DNA of 53,373 nt from Chthoniobacterales bacterium (GTDB lineage Bacteria > Verrucomicrobiota > Verrucomicrobiia > Chthoniobacterales > UBA10450), in assembly GCA_025934755.1 (NCBI GenBank), contig JAICWQ010000002.1:1-53373 (forward strand), read 5' to 3'. Under the pieces are notes generated by a model. It made no database searches. It was not told the origin of the DNA and was given only the letters and a program-made list of their open reading frames with translations. A program made the position numbers and the translations under genes. Below, in pieces: positions 41,910 through 51,773 of this stretch (the stretch's first letter is position 1; each line of letters opens with the position of its first letter).

Positions 41910-43264
41910 AATCACCCGTGTCGATTAGCCCAGCCAAGCTAGTGCCGGACAGCGGGAGAGGAAACTCGCTGGAGCTCGGCCTGGATGTGTCGGAGTTGCG
42001 TTACCGACGATTATTCGAAACCGCACAGGACGGAATCCTCATTCTGGACGCCGATAGCGGCAAGATCATCGACGTGAATCCGTTTCTACTCGATTTGCTC
42101 GACTATCCGTTCGAGAGCGTAATCGGCCTCCAGCTCTGGGAGATCGGCCTGTTCAAAGACATCGCCGCGAACCAGGCCGCTTTCGAAAAATTGCAAAGCG
42201 AGGAATACATCCGTTACGAAAATCTTCCGCTCCGGACGAAGACCGGCAGGGAAATCCAGGTCGAGTTCGTTAGTAATGTCTACTTTGTCGGCCGAGCGAG
42301 AGTGATTCAATGCAACATCCGCGATATCACCGCACGGGCTCAATTTCAGGCGGCCTCCAAGAGCCACGCCCATACCCTCCAACTTGCAGTCAAAGCAAGA
42401 CACGAAGCGAACGCCGTGCTCTTCCACGAGCTGCGCAATCCGCTCGCGGCCATCTCATCAATGATTGACTTGCTCGACGTGGGTCATAATGAAGTCAGAG
42501 TGGCGGGGCAGACGGAATTGCCGCCGGTGTTCGATAAGTCCGCGTTGGCGTTCATTCGCCGGAATGTTCAAAGTCTGGTGCGCCTGGTCGATCAGTTGCT
42601 CAACTTCACTCACGTCGGGAACGAGGCCTTGGGCCTTAAGCTCGTCAAGGTGGACGCACACGAGGTGATCCGCCTTGCCCTTCAGAATCTCGAGAGTCAG
42701 CAAGACAGGAAGAGAATTGGAATCGACCTCCGGTTGCAGGCCCGGCACAGCCACATCCGAGCCGATGCGCTCAAGCTCGAACAAGTTCTGTCGAACTTAA
42801 TTGGGAACGCGCTGAAGTTCACCGCCCGAGACGGCAAAGTTTCGATCTTCACCCGCAACGAACCAGGGGGCAAGTTGGTCATTGAAGTGAGCGATACCGG
42901 GATCGGCATTCCGCGGGAGGCCTTTTCGCGAATCTTTTCGCCATTCGAGCAAGGGGATTCGTCTATTCATTCCCGCTACGGCGGTTTGGGTCTCGGCCTT
43001 TCAATCGCGCGCACTTTAACGAAAGCGCATGGCGGCAGTTTGGAAGTAGAGAGCGAGGGACGAGGTAAAGGCGCGAAGTTCACGGCCCGTTTCCAAATCG
43101 GCGGTTCCGTTTCGGGAACAGCCGACATCCCAAGCGATGCCAATAGCGCCGGGTTTGTGCCTTCTGCTAACGACCCAATCCTCAGGCAGCACCATTTTGC
43201 AACGACCGGCGCCTCCAACGGGACCAGTCCCACCTCTCACCAGCTCAACCCGAACATCCAGTAA
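41906..43264 (+). CDS. PAS-domain sensor histidine kinase (cytoplasmic)
   Basis: The kinase has 452 residues. A PAS domain (about 30-145: LFETAQDGILILDADSGKII) is followed by a phosphoacceptor helix VLFHELRNPLAAISSMIDLL with His174. The ATPase domain follows: N-box NLIGNALKFTARDGKV, G1 DTGIGIPREAFSRIFSPFEQG, G2 GGLGLGLSIARTL. No membrane helix is present, so the signal is internal; redox state or peroxides would fit the translational coupling to OsmC. No response regulator is adjacent downstream. Confidence 0.93.
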   Translation: MKSPVSISPAKLVPDSGRGNSLELGLDVSELRYRRLFETAQDGILILDADSGKIIDVNPFLLDLLDYPFESVIGLQLWEIGLFKDIAANQAAFEKLQSEEYIRYENLPLRTKTGREIQVEFVSNVYFVGRARVIQCNIRDITARAQFQAASKSHAHTLQLAVKARHEANAVLFHELRNPLAAISSMIDLLDVGHNEVRVAGQTELPPVFDKSALAFIRRNVQSLVRLVDQLLNFTHVGNEALGLKLVKVDAHEVIRLALQNLESQQDRKRIGIDLRLQARHSHIRADALKLEQVLSNLIGNALKFTARDGKVSIFTRNEPGGKLVIEVSDTGIGIPREAFSRIFSPFEQGDSSIHSRYGGLGLGLSIARTLTKAHGGSLEVESEGRGKGAKFTARFQIGGSVSGTADIPSDANSAGFVPSANDPILRQHHFATTGASNGTSPTSHQLNPNIQ

Positions 43265-43306
43265 AACCGATGTTGGATCTCACCATCACACAAAACGGCG
43301 GTCTTT

Positions 43307-43447
43307 ATGCCATGCAACATCCGGCCAAAAAAAATCGCGGTTCGCTCCACAACCGAGTGGGCAGACCTGATTCGGGCTCTTCCGGCCTTAATCGAAACGT
43401 GCGCCGCGTCGCAGTCGACAAAATTCGATCACCAGAGGGAGACCTAA
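43307..43447 (+). CDS. Possible small protein 1 (46 residues)
   Basis: A short frame MPCNIRPKKIAVRSTTEWAD then LIRALPALIETCAASQS ends at TAA 43447, 43 bp after the kinase stop on the same strand. It has helix-like composition but no recognisable family and no strong ribosome-binding site. It is listed because the 400 bp between 43265 and 43665 contain no other clear gene. Confidence 0.25.
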   Translation: MPCNIRPKKIAVRSTTEWADLIRALPALIETCAASQSTKFDHQRET

Positions 43448-43462
43448 GGTGGGAGCGAAGCA

Positions 43463-43591
43463 ATGGACTTCAGACGGTCCTCCATACCGGAAAAGTATGA
43501 CGCCCGCCTTAGTAAGTATTGGCTAGACCGCCAGCCGGGGCGTATTCACTGCAACTGCCGCATCCATTTACCTACCTGGTTCGCCGAATAA
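43463..43591 (+). CDS. Possible small protein 2 (42 residues)
   Basis: The frame MDFRRSSIPEKYDARLSKYW then LDRQPGRIHCNCRIHLPTWF follows a good Shine-Dalgarno-like GGTGGGAG about 10 bases upstream. It contains a CNC motif and many charged and aromatic residues. No family was recognised. It is 15 bp after the preceding small frame. Confidence 0.35.
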   Translation: MDFRRSSIPEKYDARLSKYWLDRQPGRIHCNCRIHLPTWFAE

Positions 43592-43665
43592 ACTTCGGAA
43601 GCAAGAATCGGATGGCCTTTAGCTGCGATCACCGCAGCAACTTAGTAAACAGAAAGTTTAGTCTT

Positions 43666-44028
43666 ATGATTAAATCAATCGTTAGTATCACGTTTGCCAC
43701 CGTCCTGATGGGTTCAGCGGCTTTCGCGCAAACATCCACCTCCTCCACCACCGCTACGACGGGGACCAATGGAATGACGGAAACCACAACCACCACCGAA
43801 AGCAATGGCGTCGTCACGGAATTCACTCCGGGGCATCGCCTTTTCCTGAAAACTGAAGCCGCCGAACCGGTTCAGTACAAGGTCGGTAAAACCGTCACCT
43901 ACACCACCACAGATGGAAAAGTGATCGAGCCTTCAAGAATCAGAAAAGATTCCAAGGTTCACGTTCACTACGTTAAAAACGGCGACGACATGGTCGTCGA
44001 CCGGGTCGTCGTGCAGGACCGCGACTAA
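43666..44028 (+). CDS. Small secreted protein, paralogue of the one at 23205
   Basis: This 120-residue protein has a signal peptide (MIKSIVSITFATVLMGSAAFAQ), a Ser/Thr-rich segment (TSTSSTTATTGTNGMTETTT) and a beta-rich domain (GVVTEFTPGHRLFLKTEA; GKTVTYTTTDGKVIEPSRI; VHVHYVKNGDDMVVDRVVV). It aligns over its whole length with the protein at 23205-23534. It ends before a strong terminator. The function is unknown; it is probably periplasmic. Confidence 0.75.
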   Translation: MIKSIVSITFATVLMGSAAFAQTSTSSTTATTGTNGMTETTTTTESNGVVTEFTPGHRLFLKTEAAEPVQYKVGKTVTYTTTDGKVIEPSRIRKDSKVHVHYVKNGDDMVVDRVVVQDRD

Positions 44029-44075
44029 GATGTCGAACGCGCCTGGTCACTAGTGCCAAGGCTCGTAAATCTCAG

Positions 44076-44121
44076 CGCCTGGCGGATCGAGACAGTTCTC
44101 GCCGCCAGGCGTTTTGTTTTC
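44076..44121 (+). terminator. Rho-independent terminator
   Basis: CGCCTGGCGG (44076-44085) and CCGCCAGGCG (44102-44111) are perfect 10-bp arms with a 16-base loop, followed by TTTTGTTTTC. It closes the small secreted protein gene at 43666-44028. Confidence 0.88.
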
Positions 44122-44304
44122 TCTGGAATGGTCAACTACGAGCCGCAAAGCCGTAGCACCGAAAGCCACCGCTATCGCGCATTAACGCGTCGTTCAAATT
44201 GTCCGCCCGAACAAAATACCCGCGACCCGGCGCCCCTCGTTGCAGTCGCAAATATTTCCACATCAATGGAATCCTTCCGACCCCGTGGTGCGATTCCTAC
44301 GTAG

Positions 44305-45882
44305 ATGAAAACATCGGGCGAACGGATCGGAGACTTGGTTTCTTTCTGGGAACGGACGGCGAAGAAATTGCGCACCGAACCGGTGACGAGCGATTTGACC
44401 ACCGATGTGTGCGTAGTCGGCGCAGGGATCGCTGGGGTAACGACCGCGTATCTGCTTGCGCGCGAGAAGAAAAACGTAGTCCTGATTGACGATGGACCGG
44501 TCGGCGGAGGAATGACTTCACGAACCACCGCGCATCTGGTGAACGCCATTGACGATCGTTATTTCGACATCGGAAAATTTTTGGGTGAGAAGTGCGCGCG
44601 ACTCACCGCTGAAAGCCATACCGCCGCGATCGATCTGGCCGAAAAAATTGTTCGGGACAATAAGATCGACTGCGATTTCGAGCGGGTGGATGGTTATCTG
44701 TTTTTGCCGCCCGGCGGGTCGGTCAAAGATTTAATGGATGAGCGCGACGCCGCTGAGCGCGCGGGGATCTCAGGGATTGAACGGGTCGATGAAGTTCCCA
44801 ACACTAATATTAAAAGCGATGCGGTCCTGCTGTGGCCGCACCAGGCCCAATTTCACCCGCTGAAATATCTCGACGGCCTCGCCAAGGCCATTCTCGATCT
44901 TGGGGGGAAAATTTTTACCGGAACACGCGTTGTCGAAGTGAAGGATGGGGAGCGCGTCCAGCTTAAAACCGGCGATGGCCATACCATCACCGCCCAGGCC
45001 GCGGTGATTGCAACGAATTGTCCGATCAACGATCGCGTCGTTATCCATTCCAAACAGGCGCCCTATGCCACGTTCGCGATTTGTTTGCGGGTGACGAAGA
45101 AAGTGCAGCATGCGCTGTTTTGGGACACCGCGCTCACCGCCGAGGATGAAAAACAAATGATTGGCCCGGTCCCGTACCACTACGTGCGGTTCGCGCGCGA
45201 CGAACAGGGCGACGTTCTCATCGTTGGCGGCGAAGATCACAAGACCGGACAGGCCTCAGATTGTGAGCAGCGTTTTGCCAAACTTGAACGTTGGACGCGC
45301 GATCGGTTTCCGTTCGTTGGTGAAATCACCGATCGCTGGTCGGGACAGGTAATGGAACCGGTGGACGGCGTGGCTTACATCGGCCGGAATCCGGGCGACA
45401 ATAATGTTTACGTCGTGACTGGCGATTCCGGGAACGGCATCACCCACGGAACTATTGCCGGCAAATTGATTGTCGATCTTATTTCCGGGCGCGAAAACCC
45501 GTGGGCAAAACTTTACGATCCGTCCCGCAAAACATTGCAGCCGCAGGTGGTAGCCGATTATGCGGCTGAGAACGCAAATGTGGTGGCGCAATTTCGCGAT
45601 TACGTCACGGCGGGGGACGAACCATCAGAGGCCAAAATCAAAAACGGCGAAGGCGCGATCTTGCGGGAAGGCCTCAGGAAAATTGCGGCTTACCGCGATG
45701 AAAGCGGCACGCTGCACAAGTTCTCCGCGGTTTGCCCTCATCTGGCCTGCGTTGTCCGCTGGGACAGTTGCGAGAGAACGTGGGACTGTCCATGTCACGG
45801 ATCGCGTTTCGACGCACTGGGCCGCGTCGTCAACGGTCCGGCGATTTCCGATTTGAAACGGATCGGTTCAGGCGTTGACTGA
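44305..45882 (+). CDS. FAD-dependent oxidoreductase with C-terminal Rieske domain
   Basis: The protein has 525 residues. A DAO-type flavoprotein (about 1-400) begins TTDVCVVGAGIAGVTTAYLLAREKKNVVLIDD and has VYVVTGDSGNGITHGTIAGKLI at the FAD C-terminus. A Rieske [2Fe-2S] domain (about 435-525) has CPHLACVVRWDSCERTWDCPCHGSRFDALGRV, with the ligand pairs C-x-H and C-x-x-H (CPH and CPCH). Proteins of this fusion type occur in many soil bacteria; the substrate is unknown. The Rieske centre presumably passes electrons to or from the flavin. Cytoplasmic; no partner gene is adjacent. Confidence 0.92.
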   Translation: MKTSGERIGDLVSFWERTAKKLRTEPVTSDLTTDVCVVGAGIAGVTTAYLLAREKKNVVLIDDGPVGGGMTSRTTAHLVNAIDDRYFDIGKFLGEKCARLTAESHTAAIDLAEKIVRDNKIDCDFERVDGYLFLPPGGSVKDLMDERDAAERAGISGIERVDEVPNTNIKSDAVLLWPHQAQFHPLKYLDGLAKAILDLGGKIFTGTRVVEVKDGERVQLKTGDGHTITAQAAVIATNCPINDRVVIHSKQAPYATFAICLRVTKKVQHALFWDTALTAEDEKQMIGPVPYHYVRFARDEQGDVLIVGGEDHKTGQASDCEQRFAKLERWTRDRFPFVGEITDRWSGQVMEPVDGVAYIGRNPGDNNVYVVTGDSGNGITHGTIAGKLIVDLISGRENPWAKLYDPSRKTLQPQVVADYAAENANVVAQFRDYVTAGDEPSEAKIKNGEGAILREGLRKIAAYRDESGTLHKFSAVCPHLACVVRWDSCERTWDCPCHGSRFDALGRVVNGPAISDLKRIGSGVD

Positions 45883-46196
45883 TTGCCAGAGACGTTCCAG
45901 GCAAGCGAGCCGTGATCCTGTTTCCTTACAACGTGGTCAAAATCGCCGCGAAGTCTTTTTAGGGCGAACTTTTCGGTGTCCATCTCCGTTTGAGCGCCCC
46001 AGGGGGTGTCCGGTTTGTAGGCTGAGCGATGATTTTCAGGCCGAACCTCCCTTAGGAGCGCCACGGACTGAGAAAGAAAATGTCGCTCCTCCCGAAGCTT
46101 TTTTTCCCGGGTGATGATCTTCTATCGACAGGCCGCGCCTACGGCGCTTCCATTGTGACTGACCCACTCCCCTATCGCTGGAATAATCAGCGGAGA
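45883..46196. other. 314-bp intergenic region
   Basis: No convincing gene, RNA or terminator was seen. A minus-strand open frame (45795-46064) overlaps the end of the Rieske gene and has no ribosome-binding site or family resemblance. The stretch contains a poly-T run (AGCTTTTTTTCCC near 46100). Confidence 0.5.
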
Positions 46197-46478
46197 TCAG
46201 TGGCCGCCAGGCTTGCGCTTGCGCGGTTTACGCAACGGAATCGGTAAAATCAGGTCAGACGATCGCGACGCGGAGTGTGCTTTTTCGAAAACCGCGCACA
46301 AGCCGACATCATAAAAGGTCACGTTCAAATCATGCTTATCGGCAAAGCGTTTGATTTCCTTTTTCCGCTTGTCTGGACTTATCGTTTTCGGCCAGACCCG
46401 GGCCAGCTCTGAATTATAAACGGCGCAAAGGTTCTGTTCTTTGAGTTCGGTCTCGATTCGATTGGCCAACCTGCGCAT
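46197..46478 (-). CDS. Hypothetical small basic protein
   Basis: The product has 93 residues from ATG 46478; a longer version to 46541 is possible. MRRLANRIETELKEQNLCAV opens a helical segment, followed by ISPDKRKKEIKRFADKHDLN and VTFYDVGLCAVFEKA. The tail is very basic and proline-rich (LRKPRKRKPGGH). No family was recognised. A nucleic-acid-binding role would fit the charge but is only a guess. It is divergent from the CheB-CheR gene. Confidence 0.5.
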   Translation of the reverse strand: MRRLANRIETELKEQNLCAVYNSELARVWPKTISPDKRKKEIKRFADKHDLNVTFYDVGLCAVFEKAHSASRSSDLILPIPLRKPRKRKPGGH

Positions 46479-46684
46479 CACAAGAAGGAACGAGAATGAT
46501 CCTGTAACTGAAGGAGTAGCAAATAGAGGAATTTTCGTCAAGAGCTTCGACGCTTGTTCGGTTCCGAAAGGGACCGTCGGAACGGCAGGACAAACATTCT
46601 CTCTGCATCGTGCCGTAACTCACGGGCCGGGGCATATCCGAGATTTGTCTGTAACAACGAGCTGAACTGGGGCACGCTGCTAAC

Positions 46685-49228
46685 GTGCCGCGAACGGCGA
46701 AGATGTCAGGAAAGTCTCCGGAACGGGGAAAGCCCAAGAGAAAGACCAGGGCCTGGCCCATCGTCGGAATTGGCGGTTCGGCCGGCGGATTTGAAGCGGC
46801 GATGGAAGTATTGCGCCATCTCTCGCCGAAAACCGGAATGTCGTTCGTAATTGTCCAGCATCTCGATCCCCATCACGCCAGCCGATTGGCAGACTTGCTC
46901 CGGAAAGCGACGGCCATGCCGGTGATTCAGCTCACCGAGACATCGGCGCTGGAACGGGACACGGTTTACGTCCAGCCGCCCAATAAATGCGTCATCGTGA
47001 AGGACGGCGCGCTTCAGCTCGTTAAGCGAACCGAGCGGCTCAATGTTGCGATCGACCATTTTTTTGAATCACTCGCCGAAGAGCGCGGTTCGCGCGCGAT
47101 TGGCGTCATCCTTTCCGGCACCGGCACCGATGGCACAGCTGGTTTGCGGGCGATCAAAGCGGCCGGCGGGCTGACCTTCGCCCAAAGCGAACAGAGCGCG
47201 AAATTCCCGGACATGCCGCGCAACGCGATTCGCGCAGGATTTGTCGATGCGGTCCTTCCTCCGCGCGAGATTGCAGAGGAACTTCGGAGAATCGGCCATC
47301 ATTCCTACGTTCGCCAGCCGATGACCGATGGAGAGAGCGCGGAAGCCGAAAAGCTGATTGATCAGGAAGCGAACGATCTCGCGCGCATTTTCTCGTCGCT
47401 CAAGACCCATATCGGCGTCGATTTCAGCAGCTACAAACGGACGACATTGTTGCGCCGCATTCAGCGCCGGATGGCTTTGCATCGGATTGAGAAACTGGGC
47501 GAGTACCGGCGTTTCCTGAACAACAATAAGAGAGAAATCGAAGCGCTGTTTGACGATCTGCTCATTAACGTGACGCATTTTTTCCGGGACGAGCCGGTGT
47601 TTCGCGCCTTGCAAAAACGATTTCTGCCTGCCCTCCTGAAAAAGAAGATGAAGCATCCCCCGGTACAGCTGCGCGTTTGGGTGCCGGGCTGTGCCACCGG
47701 TGAAGAGGTTTATTCGCTGGCCATTTGTATTTTGGAAACGCTTGGCCGGCATTCGGTGAAAATCAAAATCCGGATTTTCGGGACCGATTTAAGCGAATCG
47801 ACTATCGAGCACGCGCGCGCCGGAATTTATTCGAGCGCAATCGAGAAGGATGTCGGCCCGGCCCGTTTGAAATATTTTTTCACCAAGCGCGGCAGTAGTT
47901 ATCAAATCAACCGGAAAGTGCGCGACCTCTGCACATTCGCGCGGCAAGATATCACGGCTGATCCGCCATTCTCGCGACTCGACCTGATCAGTTGCCGCAA
48001 CGTACTGATTTATCTCAGCCCACAATTGCACAAGCGCTGCATCCCACAGTTTCATTACGCGCTCAATCCCGGCGGCTATTTGATTCTCGGCCCGGCCGAA
48101 TCGGTCGGACTCTACGAAAAGCTTTTCGAGTCGGTGGACAGGAAGAACAAGATTTACGCAAAGAAAGATGTGCCCACGCCGCGGAATCTCGAGGTCGGTC
48201 CCTATCGAGGTTTTGAAGTCTCGCAAAGCGGGGCAAGATCGACATCAACCGGGCGGACAGATTTCAACGAGCAACTTCTGGAAGTGGCGGATCGCATCGT
48301 GCTGAGTGCCTACGCGCCGGCCGCGGTCATCATCGATCGCTCCATGCAGGTCGAACAGGTCCGTGGCCGGACCGAGGATTATCTCGAGCGCGCGCCTGAT
48401 TCAGGAACGCAAAATCTTCTGCAACTGGCACGGCCAAGCATGGTGGCGGATCTCCGAAAGACGATCGATCGCTCGATCAAGATGAGCAAGCCGGCGCGCA
48501 AGGAGCGAGCATTGGTCAGGGTCGACGGCAGGACCCGAGAGGTGAACATTGAAGTCGTGCCGTTCCAGATGGCACAGTCGGACAAGTTATGGATGCTGGT
48601 TATTTTCGACGAAACAACCAAAGGATCCCGGCCGGGTAGATTGCTGGAAGTTTTGGGCAGGACCGAGAGCCAGCGCGAAACGAACCAGATGCGACGGGAG
48701 CTGAGCGCATCGCAGTCGGCCGGTCAGGAAATGTTGTCGAGAAACGAGGAACTCCAGCTCGTCAACGAAGAACTCGAAACGGCGAAGGAGGAACTGCAAT
48801 CCACTAACGAAGAGCTCACCACCCTGAATGACGAGTTGAGCAATCGCAACATGGAGATGATGCAGTTGACCAGTGATCTGGATAATCTGCTGACCAGCAT
48901 CCAATTCCCGATCGTAATGGTGGACAGCACCCTCACGGTCCGCCGGGCCACTCCCGCGGCCCGCAATGCTTTCAACATTTTGCCGACGGACATCGGACGG
49001 CGAATCACCGAGCTCAAACCCAACATCAACGTTCCCGATCTGGAAAATATTTTACGTGACGTGATCGCAACCCTGAACGTACAACAGCGTAAAGTGAAGG
49101 ACAGCGAAGGTCATGAGTATCTGCTCCGGGTCCGGCCTTATCGCACGACCGAAGACAAAATTGACGGCGCGGTCATTACCCTGGTCGATATCGAAGGGGA
49201 AACAAAGGTCGGAAGAAGACATAGGTGA
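46685..49228 (+). CDS. CheB-CheR-PAS fusion protein without kinase domain
   Basis: This 847-residue protein starts at GTG 46685 (ATG 46703 possible). A CheB methylesterase domain (about 24-200) has the catalytic set Ser32 (GIGGSAGG), His59 (VQHLDPHH) and Asp149 (SGTGTDGT). A CheR methyltransferase (about 230-495) has LLRRIQRRMALHRIEKLGEY, NVTHFFRD, the SAM motif VPGCATGEEVYSLA and CRNVLIYL. A PAS-like region, a long coiled coil (about 660-735: NEELQLVNEELETAKEELQS) and a final PAS domain (about 735-840) complete it. There is no receiver domain and no histidine kinase, unlike longer CheB/CheR-PAS-HK hybrids; the next gene supplies a kinase. No chemoreceptor, CheA or flagellar gene is nearby. 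Confidence 0.93.
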   Translation: MPRTAKMSGKSPERGKPKRKTRAWPIVGIGGSAGGFEAAMEVLRHLSPKTGMSFVIVQHLDPHHASRLADLLRKATAMPVIQLTETSALERDTVYVQPPNKCVIVKDGALQLVKRTERLNVAIDHFFESLAEERGSRAIGVILSGTGTDGTAGLRAIKAAGGLTFAQSEQSAKFPDMPRNAIRAGFVDAVLPPREIAEELRRIGHHSYVRQPMTDGESAEAEKLIDQEANDLARIFSSLKTHIGVDFSSYKRTTLLRRIQRRMALHRIEKLGEYRRFLNNNKREIEALFDDLLINVTHFFRDEPVFRALQKRFLPALLKKKMKHPPVQLRVWVPGCATGEEVYSLAICILETLGRHSVKIKIRIFGTDLSESTIEHARAGIYSSAIEKDVGPARLKYFFTKRGSSYQINRKVRDLCTFARQDITADPPFSRLDLISCRNVLIYLSPQLHKRCIPQFHYALNPGGYLILGPAESVGLYEKLFESVDRKNKIYAKKDVPTPRNLEVGPYRGFEVSQSGARSTSTGRTDFNEQLLEVADRIVLSAYAPAAVIIDRSMQVEQVRGRTEDYLERAPDSGTQNLLQLARPSMVADLRKTIDRSIKMSKPARKERALVRVDGRTREVNIEVVPFQMAQSDKLWMLVIFDETTKGSRPGRLLEVLGRTESQRETNQMRRELSASQSAGQEMLSRNEELQLVNEELETAKEELQSTNEELTTLNDELSNRNMEMMQLTSDLDNLLTSIQFPIVMVDSTLTVRRATPAARNAFNILPTDIGRRITELKPNINVPDLENILRDVIATLNVQQRKVKDSEGHEYLLRVRPYRTTEDKIDGAVITLVDIEGETKVGRRHR

Positions 49229-49361
49229 TGCCCGCCGCCACGGTCCGATGATCCAATAAAACGCGTTACAGAGTCGCCGCGGCGCCCGTCCACCCTCCCT
49301 TTTCACTTTAAGCCAGGGGCTTTTGCGAGTAAGATCGCCCTTCGGGGCGTTGTTCCAGGTT

Positions 49362-51773
49362 ATGAACAAAACGAAAGTCGCCGCGGGCAAAACTCGCAAA
49401 GCAAATAGTCGCCGCCGTAACGGAGCAAATGGCTCGCGTCGCAACGGGCAAGGTGGCAACGGATCATCGGTTATGCAGGACCGATCGGATCGCGCGGCGA
49501 AGGATTGGCGCAACTCCGGAAATGAGCTCGATCCGGCGATCCAGCGCTACGTCGATCTTTACGAGTTCGCGCCGATTGCTTATGTGGCGTTCGACCGCTC
49601 GGGCAGAGTTCACGATGTTAATCTTGCCGCGAGTGTTCTGCTCGATCGAAGGCGCGAATATTTGGTTGGGTCGACATTTTCCTTATACGTTTTGCCGGCA
49701 GATCTCGACTTGTTCCTGCGCCACCTCGTCCGGTGTCGGGCGGGCGACCGCCAAATCGAAAGCCATCTGCGGCTGAAAAAACCCGATGGCGAGCAACTCT
49801 CGGTAATCCTATCGAGCACACCGACAACCAGCCTGGTCGCCGGCGGAGCCCAGCTTTTCCAAACCGCGATTGTCGATCTCACCGAACGTGAGCGTGTCCA
49901 GCGCGCGCTCCGTCAATCGGAGGCGCGATATCGCACCCTGTTCGATCTCGTTCCGGTCGCGATTTATGCCTGCGACGCGGAGGGCGTGATCCTGGAATAT
50001 AATCGGCGCGCGGTCGAATTGTGGGGTTGGGACCCGGGAAGCAACGGCGCGACCCCCAGATTCTGCGGTTCTTACAAAATTTATTACCCGGACGGCCGCT
50101 TCATGCCGCATGAAAAATGCCCGATGGCCCGGGCGCTGCGCGGCGAAAAAATCACGTCCAAGGATTTGGAAATCCTGGTCGAACGGCCGAACGGGGAACG
50201 ACGGCATGTTGTGCCGTCGCCGCACGTTTTGCGGGACGCTCGCGGAAGAATTACCGGAGCAATTAACTGCCTTTTCGATATCACCCAGCGCAAACGCGTG
50301 GAAACCGAAGCGCTCCGTCTGGCCGCAGTCGTGCAATCGTCGCACGATGCCATTGTCGGCAAAGATTTGAACAGCATCATCACCGACTGGAACCAAAGCG
50401 CCGAGCGCATCTTTGGTTACGAGGCAAAAGAAATCATCGGTAAATCGGTTCTCACCCTAATTCCGAAACATCGACAGTCGGAAGAGACGGAAATCTTGAG
50501 AAAAATTCGCCAGGGCCAATCAATCGACCACTACGAGACAGTGCGCCGCTGCAAAGATGGCCGATTGATCGACGTGTCGCTCACGATTTCACCGATCAAG
50601 GACGCCAATGGCAAGATCGTCGGTGCTTCCAAAGTCGCTCGCGATGTTACTAAACAAAAACAAAATGAGCAGCGTCTGACGGAACAAGCGCGGCTGCTCG
50701 ATCTGAGCAACGAAGCGATCCTGGTTCGCGACGAGAAAGACCGCATCACCTACTGGAATCGTGGGGCCGTCGAACTCTACGGGTATTCAGCTGAAGAAGC
50801 TTTGGGCAAGGTCACGTATCGATTGTTGCAAACGGAACATCCCAAATCTCGCGCGCAAATTCTCAATGAACTAAAGCGCCACGATCGATGGAGCGGCGAG
50901 CTCGTTCACAAGCGCAAGGATGGAAGCAGAGTGATTGTCATGAGTCATTGGGCGCTGGACCGGGACAAGCATGGCCGGCGAGGCTTTATTCTCGAAACTA
51001 ATAGCGACATTACTCAGCGTAAAAGCACCGAAGTCGCACTGCAAAGATCGAAAATCATGCTCGAAAAACTGGTTCAACAGCGCACTCGCGCGCTGCGCTC
51101 AGCCAACGCAGAATTGGAAAGTGAAATTGCTCGCCGCCAAGGGCTCGAAGGCCAAATTCTCGAGATCAGCGATCGAGAACAGCAAAAACTAGGTCAGGAA
51201 TTGCACGATGGTCTTTGCCAGCAATTGACCGCCATTGCCTTCATGACCCGCGCCTCCGCTTTGCGATTGAAGAACCATAGCGTCGCAGATCCGGAGGAGC
51301 TGGAGAAAATTGCCCTGTTAATAAACCGCTCGGTCACAGACACCCGCAACATCGCGCGGGATTTGCATAAGGAAGAGATTGACGCCGCCAGCCTTGAAAA
51401 TGCCTTGCGCGATTTAACCGAGCGAAAAATTTGGAAGGGTCGCTGCAGCTTCCACCGTAACGGCGACCTGAATCTGGAAGATGACAGAGTCGCCTCGGAG
51501 ATTTTCCGGATTTTGCGCGAAGGCATCGTTAACGCCAACAAGCACGCGCGAGCAACGGAAATTGTGCTCGAGGCCCGTCGAAGAAAGCGGGAGCTGGTCT
51601 TTAGCGTTACTGACAATGGAATTGGGCTCAATGGAACGGGAAAGAACCAGCGCCAGGGACTCGGCTTCCATATCATGCAGTATCGGGCCAAGTCGATTGG
51701 GGCCCGGTTGGAACTCCAATCGCTCCGCCGCGGCGGCACCCGGCTGGCGGTTTACTTGCCACTTGCAAAATGA
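49362..51773 (+). CDS. Four-PAS sensor histidine kinase (NarX/HisKA_3 type)
   Basis: From ATG 49362 the protein has 803 residues. A basic low-complexity start is followed by four PAS domains (about 60-175, 185-310, 320-435, 445-560), each with the D..G.I...N motif. A coiled coil leads to a HisKA_3 dimerisation helix ISDREQQKLGQELHDGLCQQ (His about 615). The ATPase has NANKHARATEIVLEARR, TDNGIGL and GLGFHIMQYRAKSIGARL. No membrane helix is present, so it senses internal signals. Its stop overlaps the ATG of the response regulator (ATGA), fixing the pair. Confidence 0.95.
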   Translation: MNKTKVAAGKTRKANSRRRNGANGSRRNGQGGNGSSVMQDRSDRAAKDWRNSGNELDPAIQRYVDLYEFAPIAYVAFDRSGRVHDVNLAASVLLDRRREYLVGSTFSLYVLPADLDLFLRHLVRCRAGDRQIESHLRLKKPDGEQLSVILSSTPTTSLVAGGAQLFQTAIVDLTERERVQRALRQSEARYRTLFDLVPVAIYACDAEGVILEYNRRAVELWGWDPGSNGATPRFCGSYKIYYPDGRFMPHEKCPMARALRGEKITSKDLEILVERPNGERRHVVPSPHVLRDARGRITGAINCLFDITQRKRVETEALRLAAVVQSSHDAIVGKDLNSIITDWNQSAERIFGYEAKEIIGKSVLTLIPKHRQSEETEILRKIRQGQSIDHYETVRRCKDGRLIDVSLTISPIKDANGKIVGASKVARDVTKQKQNEQRLTEQARLLDLSNEAILVRDEKDRITYWNRGAVELYGYSAEEALGKVTYRLLQTEHPKSRAQILNELKRHDRWSGELVHKRKDGSRVIVMSHWALDRDKHGRRGFILETNSDITQRKSTEVALQRSKIMLEKLVQQRTRALRSANAELESEIARRQGLEGQILEISDREQQKLGQELHDGLCQQLTAIAFMTRASALRLKNHSVADPEELEKIALLINRSVTDTRNIARDLHKEEIDAASLENALRDLTERKIWKGRCSFHRNGDLNLEDDRVASEIFRILREGIVNANKHARATEIVLEARRRKRELVFSVTDNGIGLNGTGKNQRQGLGFHIMQYRAKSIGARLELQSLRRGGTRLAVYLPLAK

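Noticed and set aside
45795-46064. 89-codon minus-strand frame at the end of the Rieske gene
   Set aside because: It overlaps a certain gene, lacks a ribosome-binding site and resembles nothing known.
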